Shown piece by piece: positions 32,000-44,399 of a stretch of 64,000 nucleotides of DNA (within the stretch, counting starts at the first letter, position 1; each line of letters opens with the position of its first letter). Source of the DNA: Acanthochlamys bracteata (Eukaryota; Streptophyta; Magnoliopsida; Pandanales; Velloziaceae); assembly GCA_019914995.1 (NCBI GenBank), contig CM034142.1:4173031-4237030 (forward strand). The letters run 5' to 3'. The notes beneath the pieces are model-generated. The model was given only the letters and a program-made list of their open reading frames with translations, had not been told where the DNA came from and ran no database searches. Both the position numbers and the translations under genes were made by a program.

Positions 32000-34900
32000 A
32001 TTGCTTTTGAAGGCAGGTCATCAAACCGATCTCTCCTGTTTGATGGAACTAACTACGGCTATTGGAAAACCAAGATAACGATCTTCATCCAAACCTAAGA
32101 CTACATGCTATGGAAAATTGTTCGCGATGGACCAATCATAGCCACCAATAGTAATGCAGAAGGTAGAACCATTCCTAAACCTAAGAACTAGTATATTGAC
32201 GAAGACAACCGTGCTATGTCGCTAAATGACAAGGCGATGAACTTGTTATACTGCACACTTGACTCGAATGAGTTCAACCGCATTTGCTCCTGCAACACTA
32301 TCAAAGAAATTTGGGATCAAGTGGAAGTGACACATGAATGCACTACCCAAGTTAACGAGACCAAGGTCAACTCACTCATGCATGATTATGAGAATTTAAA
32401 ATGAACAAAGGTGAGACAATTACTCAAATGTACACTAGATTCACTAACATTATAAATCCTTTAAAGAATTTAGAGAAAGTATTTAAGCCAGAGAAACTCA
32501 AGTGGAAAATACTCAAAGCTATACTACCTACATTCGGGTCCAAAGTTGATGCAATTGAAGAAAACCCGAGCTTCCCTCATAGGTAAGTTGATGGCCAAAG
32601 AACTCTCATTAAAAAAGGCTGATGACCGACCTGAAGGAATTGCCCTAAAGAGCACTAAAGAACAGGTATGTGAACTGTCCTCGAATGATGAAAATGATAT
32701 TGCTTTGCTACCCAAAAATCCGGAATCTACTATGAAAGAACAAGTTCAAGAAAAAGAAAAACTATGAAAAATTCCAACGTTTAGACAACAACTCTGACGG
32801 AAACTGCTACCATTGCAATAAGCCAGGACATTTTAGAAATGAATGTCCTCTTCTAAGGAAAACCAGAGGAAATGATTTAGGGAAAAAGAAGGTTATTGCA
32901 ACTTGGATTGATGAAGATGATTGATCGTCAGAAGAAAGTGAACAGAATGAAGCAATAAGTCAAGGCTGACAACGAATATCCAAGTGAGAAAATTCATCTG
33001 ACTATGACACTGATGAAGATGTACAAAATGTTTTTAATGAATTAGATGCAAAATATATTCAAGTAAAAATTGAGAGAAATACTATAAGAGTTTGCATGCA
33101 TGATCTAAAATAAGAAAATATTAAGTTAAGCAAAGAAATACTCACCCTAAAAATGGCCTTAGATGATAAAACTAATGCTATTAAGGACACCTTGTATACT
33201 GACTATGACTGAATGAACACCAGATTATGTACCTTACATATTGAGAACAATCATTGGGTTCAAACAATTGAAAAACTTCGTATCAAAATAAGTGAGGATG
33301 AGGCTGGTAACCCCAACCTTGGCACGAGCAAAGATATGACAAAGAAAATTGCCGAACTTGAAGAACTGAATGAAGTTCTAAGCAAGGAAGTGGATAGATT
33401 ATCTTGTCTAACCATTCCAAATTTCAGACCATTAATAGACGACTACAATGAGATGTTCAGGAAAGAGATGGCATTATAAGAAGAAAACCAGAAGATGCAT
33501 CAGGACAACAAGAGCTTGAAGGAAAATGTTCAAAACTTGCTAGTAAAGAACAATGATCTACAAGCCTCTTTGGCAAGATTTGTAAAAGGTAAGGACAAGC
33601 CGGATGTTATGCTAGGGTCACAGAGAGGAAAATTCAGAAAGGAAGGCATCGGCTATACCTAGACCAACATGAACACAAATGCTAGCAGTTCCAATGATAA
33701 GCAACACTTCAAATTAGACAAGGAGCCATCATATTCTTATCTACATCAAGGTTCTATAAGTATTCCCTCCTCCAGTCAGCAAAAATATAGCTATGCGTTT
33801 TATAGTGAGTATGTTGCTGATGAATCTTATTCATCAACTCCCTTAATAAAGTGCTTTCACTGTGGTAGGAAAGGACATAACATAAACTCATGTTAGTATA
33901 CAAAAAATGCAAATAAAGTTAGAATGATTTGGTTTCGAAAAGGAACCACCAGTAGGATTGACTCTCTAGGACCAAAGTAATTTGGGTGCCTGAACATTGA
34001 TTTTCTCAATGCAGGAAAAGGAAATTAAAAGTAGTCAAACAAAAAGCATATGGTATCTGGACATTGGCTGCTCTAGGCATATGATAGGAAATATCAAATG
34101 TTTAAGTCATCTGCAAGAGCAATCAGATGAAATATAATTCTCGGTGACAATAACAAATGGAGAGTGGTTGAAATTGGTAAAATTGGTAATGCCTCTTTAC
34201 TCTGTATTGAAAAACTCTTGCATGTACAGGGACTCGAGCACAATCTACTAAGTATAAGTCAGCTCTATGACGATGGATTTCAAGTTAACTTCACAGATCA
34301 ATGCTGCTCAATTATCGACATCAACTCTAAAAAGGAAGCTTTACATGGGAAAAGAGAAGGTAATGTATATGTGCTTTACATTGATGAATATCCTAATTAC
34401 AAAATTTGTTTGGCTGCTAGTCAACAGGAAAACACTTGGTTATAGCACAAAAGACTTGGCCACTGCAGCATAAAAATCTTGTCCAAATTTTTGAAGCTAA
34501 ATCTAATAAAAGGTTTTCCTAAAACAACCTTTAAGATGGAACATCTTTGTGATGCTTGCATAAGAGGAAAACAGGTTAGATCATCCTTCAAACCCAAGCA
34601 GACTGTCTCAACAAAGAAGCCACTCCAACTATTATATATGGACTTATTTGGACCCTCTCGCATTGCAAGCCTAGGAGGTAAGTATTACTGTCTGGTTACT
34701 GTAGATGATTACTTTCGTTTCTATTGGGTATACTTTCTTGCGTATACAAATGATGCACTAAAAATATTTTCAACATTTTTCAAAAGAATTCAAAATAAGC
34801 TGGATTTTAAAATCATTGCGCCGCGCAATGATCATGATAAAGAATTTTAAACTTTTATTTTACTGAATCTTGTGATATAAATGGTGTCGTCCATAACTTT

Positions 34901-37040
34901 TCCGCCCCTAGAACTCCTTAACAAAATAGTGCTGTTGAAAGAAAGAAAATGGTGCTAGTGGGAATGGCAAGAACCATATTGGTTGAACAAATCTGCCTAA
35001 GTACTTCTGGGCAGAAGCTGTAAGCACTCCATGTTACATCATCAACCGTGCACTCATCAGACCTATTCTTAAGAAGACTCCATACGAACTCCTAAAAGGT
35101 AAGAAGCCAAATATCTCATATCTTAAATGTTTTGGATGCAAATGTTTTGTATTAATTAATGAAAAGGAAAGCTTTGGTAAGTTTGATGACAGAAGTGATA
35201 AAGGTATTTTTTTAGGGTACGCTAACAACTCTAAGGCATATAGAGTTTTTAACAAAAGAACCTTAACAGTTGAAGAATCCATTCATGTTGTTTTTTATGA
35301 GTCTAACATGGGTCAAGAAGGGAATCAATTGTGGATGCAGGATCAGTTGTTGAGGAAGATATAAGCAGCCCTCTATTCCAAAACAAAATACAAAAATGAT
35401 GAACAACCTGATGCAGTTGAAGCAAAAAATGAACACATTTCAGATGAACTGACTCATCAACTTGAAACTATGGAAATCAGGCTAAGACCATTCAAACATA
35501 GATCTAAGTCATTTACAAGAAAATATAATAGGTAATACAAGTGAAGGTATAAGAACTCGATCTCAACTCAAAGGCAATTTCATTGAACAATCAACATTTG
35601 TCTCTACTGTTGAACCAAAATGCATTCTTGAAGCTCTTAAAATGATTGCTGGATTATTGCTATGCAAAAGGCATTGAATCAATTTGAAATAAACAATATA
35701 TGGCATCTAGTTAGAAAATCGACAAATAAAATCATCATAGGAACTAAATGGGTATTTAGAAATAAAATGGATGAAAATAGAAATATCATTAGAAACAAAG
35801 CTAAGCTAGTGGCAAAAGAATATAACCAAGAAGAAGGCATTCACTTTGATGAGACATATGCCCCTGTAGCTTGTCTTGATGCTATTAGAATGTTACTAGC
35901 ATTTGCATGTCATAAAGACTTCAAGCTTTTTCAAATTGATGTTAAAAATGCATTTTTGAATGGCTTCCTAAAAACGGAGGTCTATGTTGAACAACCCTTT
36001 GGATTTGAAAATAAAGACCTTCTAGAACATTTTTTCAAGTTGACAAAGCTCTATATGGCCTAAGCAAGCTCTTAGAGCTTGGTATGAACGTCTAAGTGCC
36101 TTCTTGACTAAGAAAGAAATTTCACGAGGTAAAAACGACTTAACTTTGTTCATTCTGCATGACTGTAATGATGTTTAATTGTGCCAATATATGTTGATGA
36201 TAATATTTGGATCAACTAATAAAAAATTATGTAAGATGTTTGCTAATCTAATGTAGGGAGAATTTGAGATGAGTCTAATGGAGAGTTAAGTTATTTTCTT
36301 GGACTGCAAATAAAGCAACTAGAAAATGGGATCTTCATCAAGTAAAATAAGTATATCAAAGAGTTGATTGCTAAATACAAAATGGAAACAAGGAAAGAAG
36401 TTAATAGATCTACGACAACCTTCTACAAACTTGACTTGGATGAGACAGATAAATCAATTGATCAAAAAACTTGCAGAGGTATGATTGGCTCACTTCTCTA
36501 TTTGACAGCAAGTAGGCCTTACATATAGTTTAGTGTGTGCTTGTGTGCTAGATTTCAAAGGAATCCTAAAGAAACTCATCTGTGTGCTGTTAAAAAAATC
36601 CTTAGATACCTTAAGGGTACTAAAGAATTGGGTTTATTCTATCCAAAATGACGCAGTTTCAATCTCATTGCCTATACGGATGATGATTTGGAGGATGTAA
36701 GCTAGACAAAAAAAGTACTAGTGGATCCTGTCAAATTCTTGATGGCTGCATGATATCCTGGTTTTCAAAGAAACAATCCTCTGTGGCAATATTTACTATA
36801 GAGGCAGAATACGTCGCTTCCGGCAGTTGTTGTGCACAAGTGTTGTGGATTAAACACCAATTATTAGATTATGGTTTTGATTTGAAAGACGTGCCTATTT
36901 TTTGTAATAATACTAGTGCTATCAAATTAACAAAAAATCCTGTTTTGCACTCTCGCACTAAACATATTGAGTTACAACACCATTTTATTCGTGAGCATGT
37001 TGAATGCAACAATAGCCTTGCATTTTGTAAACACTAAAAA
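32000..37040 (+). pseudogene. broken gag-pol region of the SIRE-type copia element
   Basis: Parts recognised in copia order: gag with a CCHC zinc knuckle (CYHCNKPGHFRNEC near 32800) and a second CCHC-like motif near 33850; GAG-pre-integrase and integrase core between about 34440 and 35050; reverse transcriptase from about 35660 (FQIDVKNAFLNG near 35935) to 36600; RNase H from about 36750 (IEAEYVA, HSRTKHIE). The order integrase before reverse transcriptase defines Ty1/copia. The region is a fossil with many breaks. Confidence 0.9.
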
Positions 37041-37359
37041 TCAACTTGCTAATATTTTTACATAACCTTTTGGCCTTTGATCAGTTTCCAAAATCTGTTA
37101 TGAATTGGGTTTATGTTTCATGAAATGAATATTCACTCTGAAACAGAGAACTCTATTTTATCTATCTATGGGTGCTCTTAGCTTACTTTTAGTCAACTAG
37201 TTTTCAAAAACGGCTCCTTAAGTTTTTAAACATATGCAACTCAGCACCCTCCTTTGCATCTAGTGACTAACCTGATATACCTCACCGAAACTACTCCCTC
37301 TCCTATCTCTTTCGTTGCCATAAAAAAAAAAAAAGCTCTAAACTTCATCGCCACTCACC

Positions 37360-37770
37360 AAGCAGCAATGCCGACCAAAGAAATTGCCCGCAAATTAAAG
37401 AAGAACAAGTAAGAAAATGACAAGCACAAGCGATTCAAAAGTCCAGTGGCTTACAAAAATACCTGGATTGTTTCCGATTGCCAGTCTTACCACCGACGAC
37501 AATTCGATTTCAAGATTTCGACTTTGCCGGACTAGAAATCAAGAAATTGTTTGAATTTAAAAGATGGATTTCTCTAACCTCCTTACCGGGAACATATTTC
37601 GAGAAAAGCATTCGGGTCTTCTACGCGAATCTGAAGCTTGTCGGTACTTCCTCACTAAGCACCGAACTTCATGGGTGAAGATAAACTTAGAGCCTAGACC
37701 CTTAGCCATGTTGCTGAATGTTCCCTTCCATAAAAATGTAGACACAATGAATTCAAACAAAGAAAATTAG
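37360..37770 (+). pseudogene. extra 3' reading-frame remnant of the SIRE-type element
   Basis: Downstream of RNase H and before the 3' LTR. Segments such as LPPTTIRFQDFDFAGLEIKK resemble the plant 'putative plant transposon protein' domain often found in SIRE/Maximus elements after pol. It is broken. The family match is from memory and moderate. Confidence 0.5.
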
Positions 37771-38150
37771 CTGAAGTTGGCGCTTAACACAGATACCGTG
37801 TCAGAAAAAGGAGTTGAAATCAATTGCCAATCTTCCTCTTCTTCTACGAGCTATATGTCACATCATCTCCAGAATTATAATAACTAGGACCGGAAGCAGG
37901 AGTGATTTGTCCACTGTAGACTCTTACATTCTTTGGAGGATAATAAAAAAGCTCCCTATAAACATCACCGAGCTTATGATCAGTCATATGAGATTGGTTT
38001 ATCTTTAGTGTCACTGTTTTAATGTACTCTTAACCTTGCTGCATTTTGGATGATTACTATATTACTGGTTTAATGTCTATGTATTTTTGCTTCATTTTAG
38101 ATGTTTCTTCATATAAAGCTCTTTTGCACATGACTGCACTTTTTATTGAT

Positions 38151-38464
38151 GACAAAAAGGGGGAGAAGTAATAGAATGCAAGTAATAGAATGCTAGTAGA
38201 TTCTAGTAGAATTTTATTGTGTCACCAAAGCACAGGTTGAATAGAGAAAGGGGGAGAATTCATCACTTATATTTTACCTTAGTAAATATGGCACAAACCA
38301 AGGGAGAGCAATATACAAAAGAAGAAAAGTTATTAAGGTAAAACAAGGTAAGTAACACCAAAGCAAAAAGGGGGAATAAATTACATTTGTTATTACATAA
38401 ACCCATTTGAGATATAAACAAAATAATTCTAAATATGTTTTGTCATCATCAAAAAGGGGGAGAA
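38151..38464 (+). other. series of four polypurine tracts before the 3' LTR
   Basis: AAAAAGGGGGAGAA-like tracts occur near 38155, 38248, 38367 and 38452. The last one directly adjoins the 3' LTR and is the expected plus-strand primer site. Repeated polypurine tracts upstream of the 3' LTR are known from the SIRE lineage. Confidence 0.8.
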
Positions 38465-39779
38465 TATTGGGACTCCTAGAAATACTTTTGATGATCACAA
38501 ATATTGAGAATTATTGTTTATAAAATACTAATGATCTTATCTTAGCTATTGAAATAAGCAACAACAGGATTCTTTTAGCATCAGCATAATCCAGTTATAT
38601 CACAGCCAGCTATTATATAGGAAAACACATGCTGGATAATGGAGATGCAGAGATCGGCCAGCTAGAGCAGAAGATACGAGTAGGAAGTAGCTAGCGACTA
38701 CATAAATGCTAAATCAGATACAAGAGACCCAACTATAACAATATGTCAAAGTTTGACTTGACCCACATATACAAATACTCATCCAGGAAAGACCAACACT
38801 TATCAACTCTAGGGGGCCACAAAATCAAAACTTTCAACTGAAGAGGAGAAGCGCACACTGCTGCCCGCGAGTATTAATTGCAACGGTATTGAAAATACAC
38901 ATCAAATCACTTCTAAGGACGACATTAAATGAAGGAACACGATTCGACAAAGATCCCATCACTCTCAACTGGTTACCATCTGGTGCGGCTCAAATGCATA
39001 TTTGAAGACCGATAACAAGAAAATGCTGAAGACGATGTCTTGAAGATCGGGATGGAGCAAGACAACGGAAAATTTTCAAACGGGAAGAAAACTGATCGGC
39101 TAGCCAAACTGAAACAAATGAAGACATATAATAATAGAACAGAGAAGGAACAAAAGAAAGAAAAAAAAGAAGTGAAGAAAAATCGAGTCAGAAAGTCTTC
39201 CGAAAAGAAACATCCTCTGTTCTCACCAAAGCATCAAGCCTAAAAAGTTAACTTTAAATCTCTGGCTTTCTATTTGATCTCCTACTCCTTTCAATCTGTC
39301 AAATTGTATGTTAGGGAAAGATCTTGTGCTGTAACCTGAGTATTAAACGTCATAGAATCGAGAAAGTGCATGCTACACTTGAGAGCGAGAGGCTTGACAA
39401 AGCTCTTGCTGGTGAAACTGTTCTCGTTGTAAATGTAAGTTCTACAATAAAGAACTAGCTGTGTATATGCTGATGGTTCAGCTTGAGAAGTGAACCAGTG
39501 AAGCGGTGGAGCATGTCAAAACACATGGACGTAGACAATTTACTTGCTGAACCACGTAAATTGATTGTGTATTAGTATGTTTTTTGTTTTGAACGTCTTC
39601 TGTCTAAGTATCCTTCAGAGCTAACCATTGCATACAGAACACTCTATTTTTAGCTCTCTATTTGAATCCAGTCGATGGAAGTAGTGCTATTTACTAGGAT
39701 AAAGTGGTTATTTTTTTATATATATATCAACTCAATTCACCCCTCCCATTTTGAGTTGGTTGCGCAGGACTGAACCGCA
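38465..39779 (+). repeat. 3' LTR of the SIRE-type copia element
   Basis: Runs from the final polypurine tract to CTGAACCGCA and aligns with 30540-31921 apart from small gaps, mainly in the A-rich part and near the end. Confidence 0.88.
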
Positions 39780-42135
39780 TTCAATAACTATAAGGCGTCT
39801 TATTAAGAAGTTTTTCAACTAAAACTCTATTAATTAGGTAACAAGCAGCGTTAATAGTTTCAGCCTAAATATATTTTGGTAAATTTTCATCATACAATAT
39901 AGACTTACCATATCAAGTAGCACTATACTTTTCTTTCAAAAATGCAATTTCATTAAGGAGTCTTTGATGTAGAGAAGTTATCATGCAAACTATTTACATC
40001 ATAAAAATCCATCAAAATTATGATTTTAAGACTCTTTATTCTTCTTATAGCAATAATTTCAAGACAAGTTCATTTGAATTTTTTCAAGAAGGAAAAGAAT
40101 ATCTTTAATGCGTCATTCTTGAAAGCTAATAAGAATGCCCTAAAACACATTGAGTAGTCATCAATAATGACACAAGTTGAATTTTTCTCCAATGCTTGTG
40201 AGGTTACTTGATTCAATGAGATCTGTACGCGGCAATTGAACATGCTTGCTATTAGTTACATCTTTCTTTGGCTTGAAAGAAGACTTCACTTGCATATCTT
40301 TAACACATGCATCACATAGTCCTTCGATTCTGTAAGATATATCATGGAGTCCAGAGATGAGCTGCAAAGATTTGCAATGGTTTTATTGTTGCAATGAACG
40401 AGTCTTCTATATCATATATAAGTGAAACGCCTCATACTGACTAGCTACAAGATGTAGATTCATGTTATCAAAATCTTTAAGATATATAACATATATGTTA
40501 TCTTTCCTTCAACCTTGCACAAGTTCCTTTCTAAATGGATTAACTAGTAAATAACAAATTTCCTTGAGGATCCAGGCATACAAACATTGCGAGCTACCTT
40601 ATACTAAGTAGATCATTATTCAAACCTTACACATACGACATATTATCAATATAAAGCGAAGATCTCTTGCTAATCTTACTTATACCTCTAACAAAGCACT
40701 TAGTGTAAGATGACATGTGGTCCTTTTACTCCTGTTAGCTGCAGAACTTATCTATAGGAAACTGCTTAGCCAACTTTCTTTGGATCCATGGTGTCCAACG
40801 GTCGAAGTTGTACACAACATATATGGATTATGTGGTTCAGTAATCTCATTACCACGTTCACGACACCTAAAATCTTAAAGTGATTCCACTATCATTGGCC
40901 AACGGATTCAACACTGAGACTTGATGTTATGCCAAACACCTACTTCTAAACTTCTCTAAGTTTCTTTAGCTGCAACCACGCAATATTAACTAAGCTTTGT
41001 GCGCACCGTTAGCTATACCTAGGCTAACACCCGAGAACATAGAGGTTCTCACTATAACATTTCAATAAGGTTGCAAGCAGTAAATCACTTGGTTACACAG
41101 AGTGATATCTCAGTTTGTGTTTTTCTCTTTTTTTGAAATGCTCCAAATATGTACTACAATTTGTCCCCTAGTTTTAGGATGAAATCTATAGGGTTGGATC
41201 AAATCTTCAATGGCTCTGAGGATTGCAATGCTTAGATCTGACAAAACTATTCGGTTTGGATCTGCCAAATATAGGGTTTCATTCAAAGGCTTCTTTCATG
41301 ATTTTCTTCCTTCATTGGATGCAATTCTTTGCCCTAGATTTCACCAGTAGGATCTTTGAATTAAATCTTCATGATCTGCATGAGTTGAGATGTCATCTAA
41401 CTACTCAAATAAATTCAACGGCTTTGATCAATTAGGGTATCTTTCCACCTATATGAACATCTTAAAGATTTTTCCATATTCATCTAATGTTTCTGATGAG
41501 ATATTTGCATAAATTATTCTCCTTGATCTCCTCTTGGTTTCTGAAAGCTTTGATAGATTGAAATTCCATCGACTAGTTGAGATTTATTGCTTGGAGTTTG
41601 ACTGTATTAAGAATTCTATACGAGCTATATAATACCTTTCATATTTGTGATATATTGTTCTATATAATTGTGATATTTTTGCATAGAGATCTTCTACAAT
41701 GCTTCTGCATAGGTCTTGCATAACCTGATTGTATTGTATCAATTGGACATGTGCGGAAACTTCAAATCGAATTCGGGCATGACTTGCGAGTCATAGCATA
41801 ATTGGTTTGTCAATCGATGTAGCAAAACAACTTTCACGAATTTTCATACCTTCATTACTGCATGGATGCCAATTTGATGTATAATATAGTTAACATATTG
41901 GCTTCATAGTGTAGAAAGTGGATCTCCAAAAGGATGCACAATTGTGAGAATCAAGCTTGATAAATGTTACTTATCAGCTAGAGCTGACCTTGTCGACCCT
42001 TACAATAAGCAATTTTCTTCAATCCTTGACTTCAATATCACATTACAATTCTTCAACTAACTCCAAAATATTCTTTAATATCTTAGCTTTTAAAAGATAG
42101 ATCTGCAAAATGTTACTTAAGTTGGGAGAATTTGG
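39780..42135 (-). mobile_element. decayed Ty1/copia fragment
   Basis: On the minus strand a GAG-pre-integrase/integrase segment is visible at about 40370-40160 (LCDACVKDMQVKSSFKPKK) and later integrase sequence (INRVLVEKLLNKTPY) at about 39835-39785, right against the SIRE-type 3' LTR. Sequence from 40470 to 42135 has no clear domain. It is heavily broken. The solo LTR B is inserted at its far side. Confidence 0.6.
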
Positions 42136-44399
42136 TGTAATATCTATAGTTCTATGGGCCGATGAAAGTAATAGTTAGAAATAGTGGCCCTTATATGCAA
42201 TGTTCCTTTCTTTTATTTTTTCTTCTTCGTTCTCCTCACCTCTCTGCTCTACCCGACACTCACCAGACCTCCTCCACCAGCTTCTCTCTGACATGAAATC
42301 AACCCTTATCCGACGACATTCATCTCATTTCATCTTCTCAAGCCATCATCCTTCTCTTGTTTGATAGACTTCACCATTTTCAGGCGAGCTATGCCGTGCG
42401 GGACAAAATTAGGATTTTTCTCAGACCATTTTGCCTGCGATCTGGCAACGGTAAGTACCTAGAAACATTCTCCTCAACTTGCTAAGTCTTTTTCCTTATT
42501 TAATTGAGTTAATTTTTAGCTCCGACGCTTGTTTTCGCGTGAGTTCGCCACCAAACGTTGTTCTGTCAATTACAGCCGCTGGCAATAAAAGTTAAAGCAC
42601 GTTGTCTTTTTCATTGGGTTCTACTAGCAGTGCTGCTCCTTTTCACTGTCTTGAACGCTCTTCGCCAGAACCCTATCTCGGCGAAATCCGCCGAACTTTT
42701 GTGGTGAACTTTTCCATTGATTCGGTTAGATGAGTTAAGAATACTTGCATCGCGTATTTGAAATTATTGTTAGATAAATTGTTAATTCGTTTTGTTTTAG
42801 AAAATTGTTCTATTGGAAATAAGTGAGTTATTGCCGATGTCGTTTTAGAATTCATCGTCTCGCCTCGTTGGTAAGCTTATTAGATTCGTTAGCTTAGTAT
42901 TTATTGTGTAGTGGATAGGAAATTGAATGAATGGATGAAATTTTAGAATGGTTCGTCGTATGCTATTGGGCTTTAGAATCGAATGTAATTATGTAATTAT
43001 TGCGAATATTTGGTTTAGCTTATACTTAGCATGTTTGTTTATGGAATATGCCCGTACGCACGTTAGATGGTACGAGTGATTTAAGTTCGGACGGTGTGGC
43101 TTACAGTTGACGGTTGATCTAAGTATTCGCTTGGACTACAGGTGAGGGTTATCTTGCCATTGTTTCTATAGCTATGTCGTTAAGCTTTCGACACAAGTAA
43201 TATTTGTTTAGAAAATTCTGGTATACCTTACCATTTTTCTTACATATTATGATTTATCGTTCATGCTACATATGCTTGTAAATGCTTATGCTTATTTGAT
43301 ATTATGTTTACAGTTATCTGACAAGTATTGTCATAACTTATTATATTATAGATATTTGTATGAGATATTGATACGGTGCGGTCCCAAGACATACTGGGCA
43401 CCGAGATATATGGATAGCGGTTAGATCCTAAAACATACTAGGCATTGAGTTATAAGATATGAATTGCCGGTGGATCACAGGACATACTGGGCACCGAGCT
43501 TACTTTTGATTTTGATATATATAAAAGTATTATATATGCATGCTTGTGATATACCTATTAGCGTGATGTGAGTTGGAAATGTGACCTCACTCGATCGTTT
43601 ACATTGTACGGCTGTTACAGTTGATGCATTCGTGTACATCATTACATACGCTTGCTTGCATGAGTGCATTATGTGTATTTATATATATTTATAGCCTTGA
43701 GAGTGCTGCATAGTATTGTTTAATATTATCGTATCTCTGCTAAGAACTGAGTCGGTATGGGACGATTCAGGACTTAGTAAAATCTGATCTTATCTATCGT
43801 TGCATCTGCTGTATATAGATAGTACTATAACACCTAGTTAATACTTTAGCTATCTTAATTGGACATTTTGCTATTTTACCTCGCTGAGACTTGGGTAAGC
43901 TTTTTTTCTCTTCTTTGGCCTCCCCCAAATAGATCAGAGATTAGCGGGCGCTGATTAGATCCGATATTATTGGAACGAGAGTATACGGAGGTTATACCAT
44001 AAATTTTTGGGCATATAGTTAGTTCTGTAATCCTCGATGGGGATTGACTTTTCTTGTACTTTATTGTATGTAGTATTGTGATAGTATTTGTCTTGAATTG
44101 TAATAGGTGTTACGGCTACTGGTAGCCATTAGTTATATTTTGTGCGTAAACGGTTTTTATGTTGGTCATTTGTTTTTTCTTTACTTTGAATTTTTGGTGA
44201 TGAGTATACTTATTGTTATTTGCACAGATTTTTCCTATTGAATTTTTAGGAAAGTTAATGTTAAAATTTTCATAAATATTGGTAATTCATCAGTTTTTAT
44301 CGAGATTTGAGTCAGATTTACTGAATTGGGCTGAATTTGGACCTTGTCTGAATTCGATTTAGTCTAGTACTGGTCATGGTCTAGTTTTGGGTCTTGACA
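42136..44399 (+). mobile_element. solo LTR, copy B, with perfect 5-bp duplication
   Basis: Begins TGTAATATCTATAG and ends GGGTCTTGACA. TTTGG flanks it exactly on both sides (42131-42135 and 44400-44404), which fixes the boundaries of the whole family. No internal region is present, so it is a solo LTR of 2264 bp. It is inserted between decayed copia sequences of the minus strand. Confidence 0.85.
43371..43505 (+). repeat. three-unit tandem repeat inside solo LTR B
   Basis: Three units of about 45 bp on the core GGTCCCAAGACATACTGGGC, followed by ACCGAG and an AT-rich spacer. Copies A and C have four units each. Confidence 0.75.

Larger units (their letters stand above)
30540..39779 (+). mobile_element. 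Ty1/copia retrotransposon of SIRE/Maximus type, broken
   Basis: About 9.2 kb with two LTRs of 1.3-1.4 kb, a primer site complementary to initiator Met-tRNA, copia-order domains (zinc-knuckle gag, integrase, reverse transcriptase, RNase H), an extra 3' region as in SIRE elements, and a polypurine tract. The coding region is broken in well over ten places and cannot be active. The LTRs differ by about 9 percent over the first 320 bp compared by eye, so insertion was probably several million years ago. The two flanks (TTAAG and TTCAA) do not form a clear duplication, so one side may have been rearranged. Confidence 0.9.

Noticed and set aside
37300-38460. Host gene between RNase H and the 3' LTR of the SIRE-type element
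   Set aside because: It lies inside the element, resembles the extra 3' region of SIRE-type elements and is followed by element polypurine tracts.
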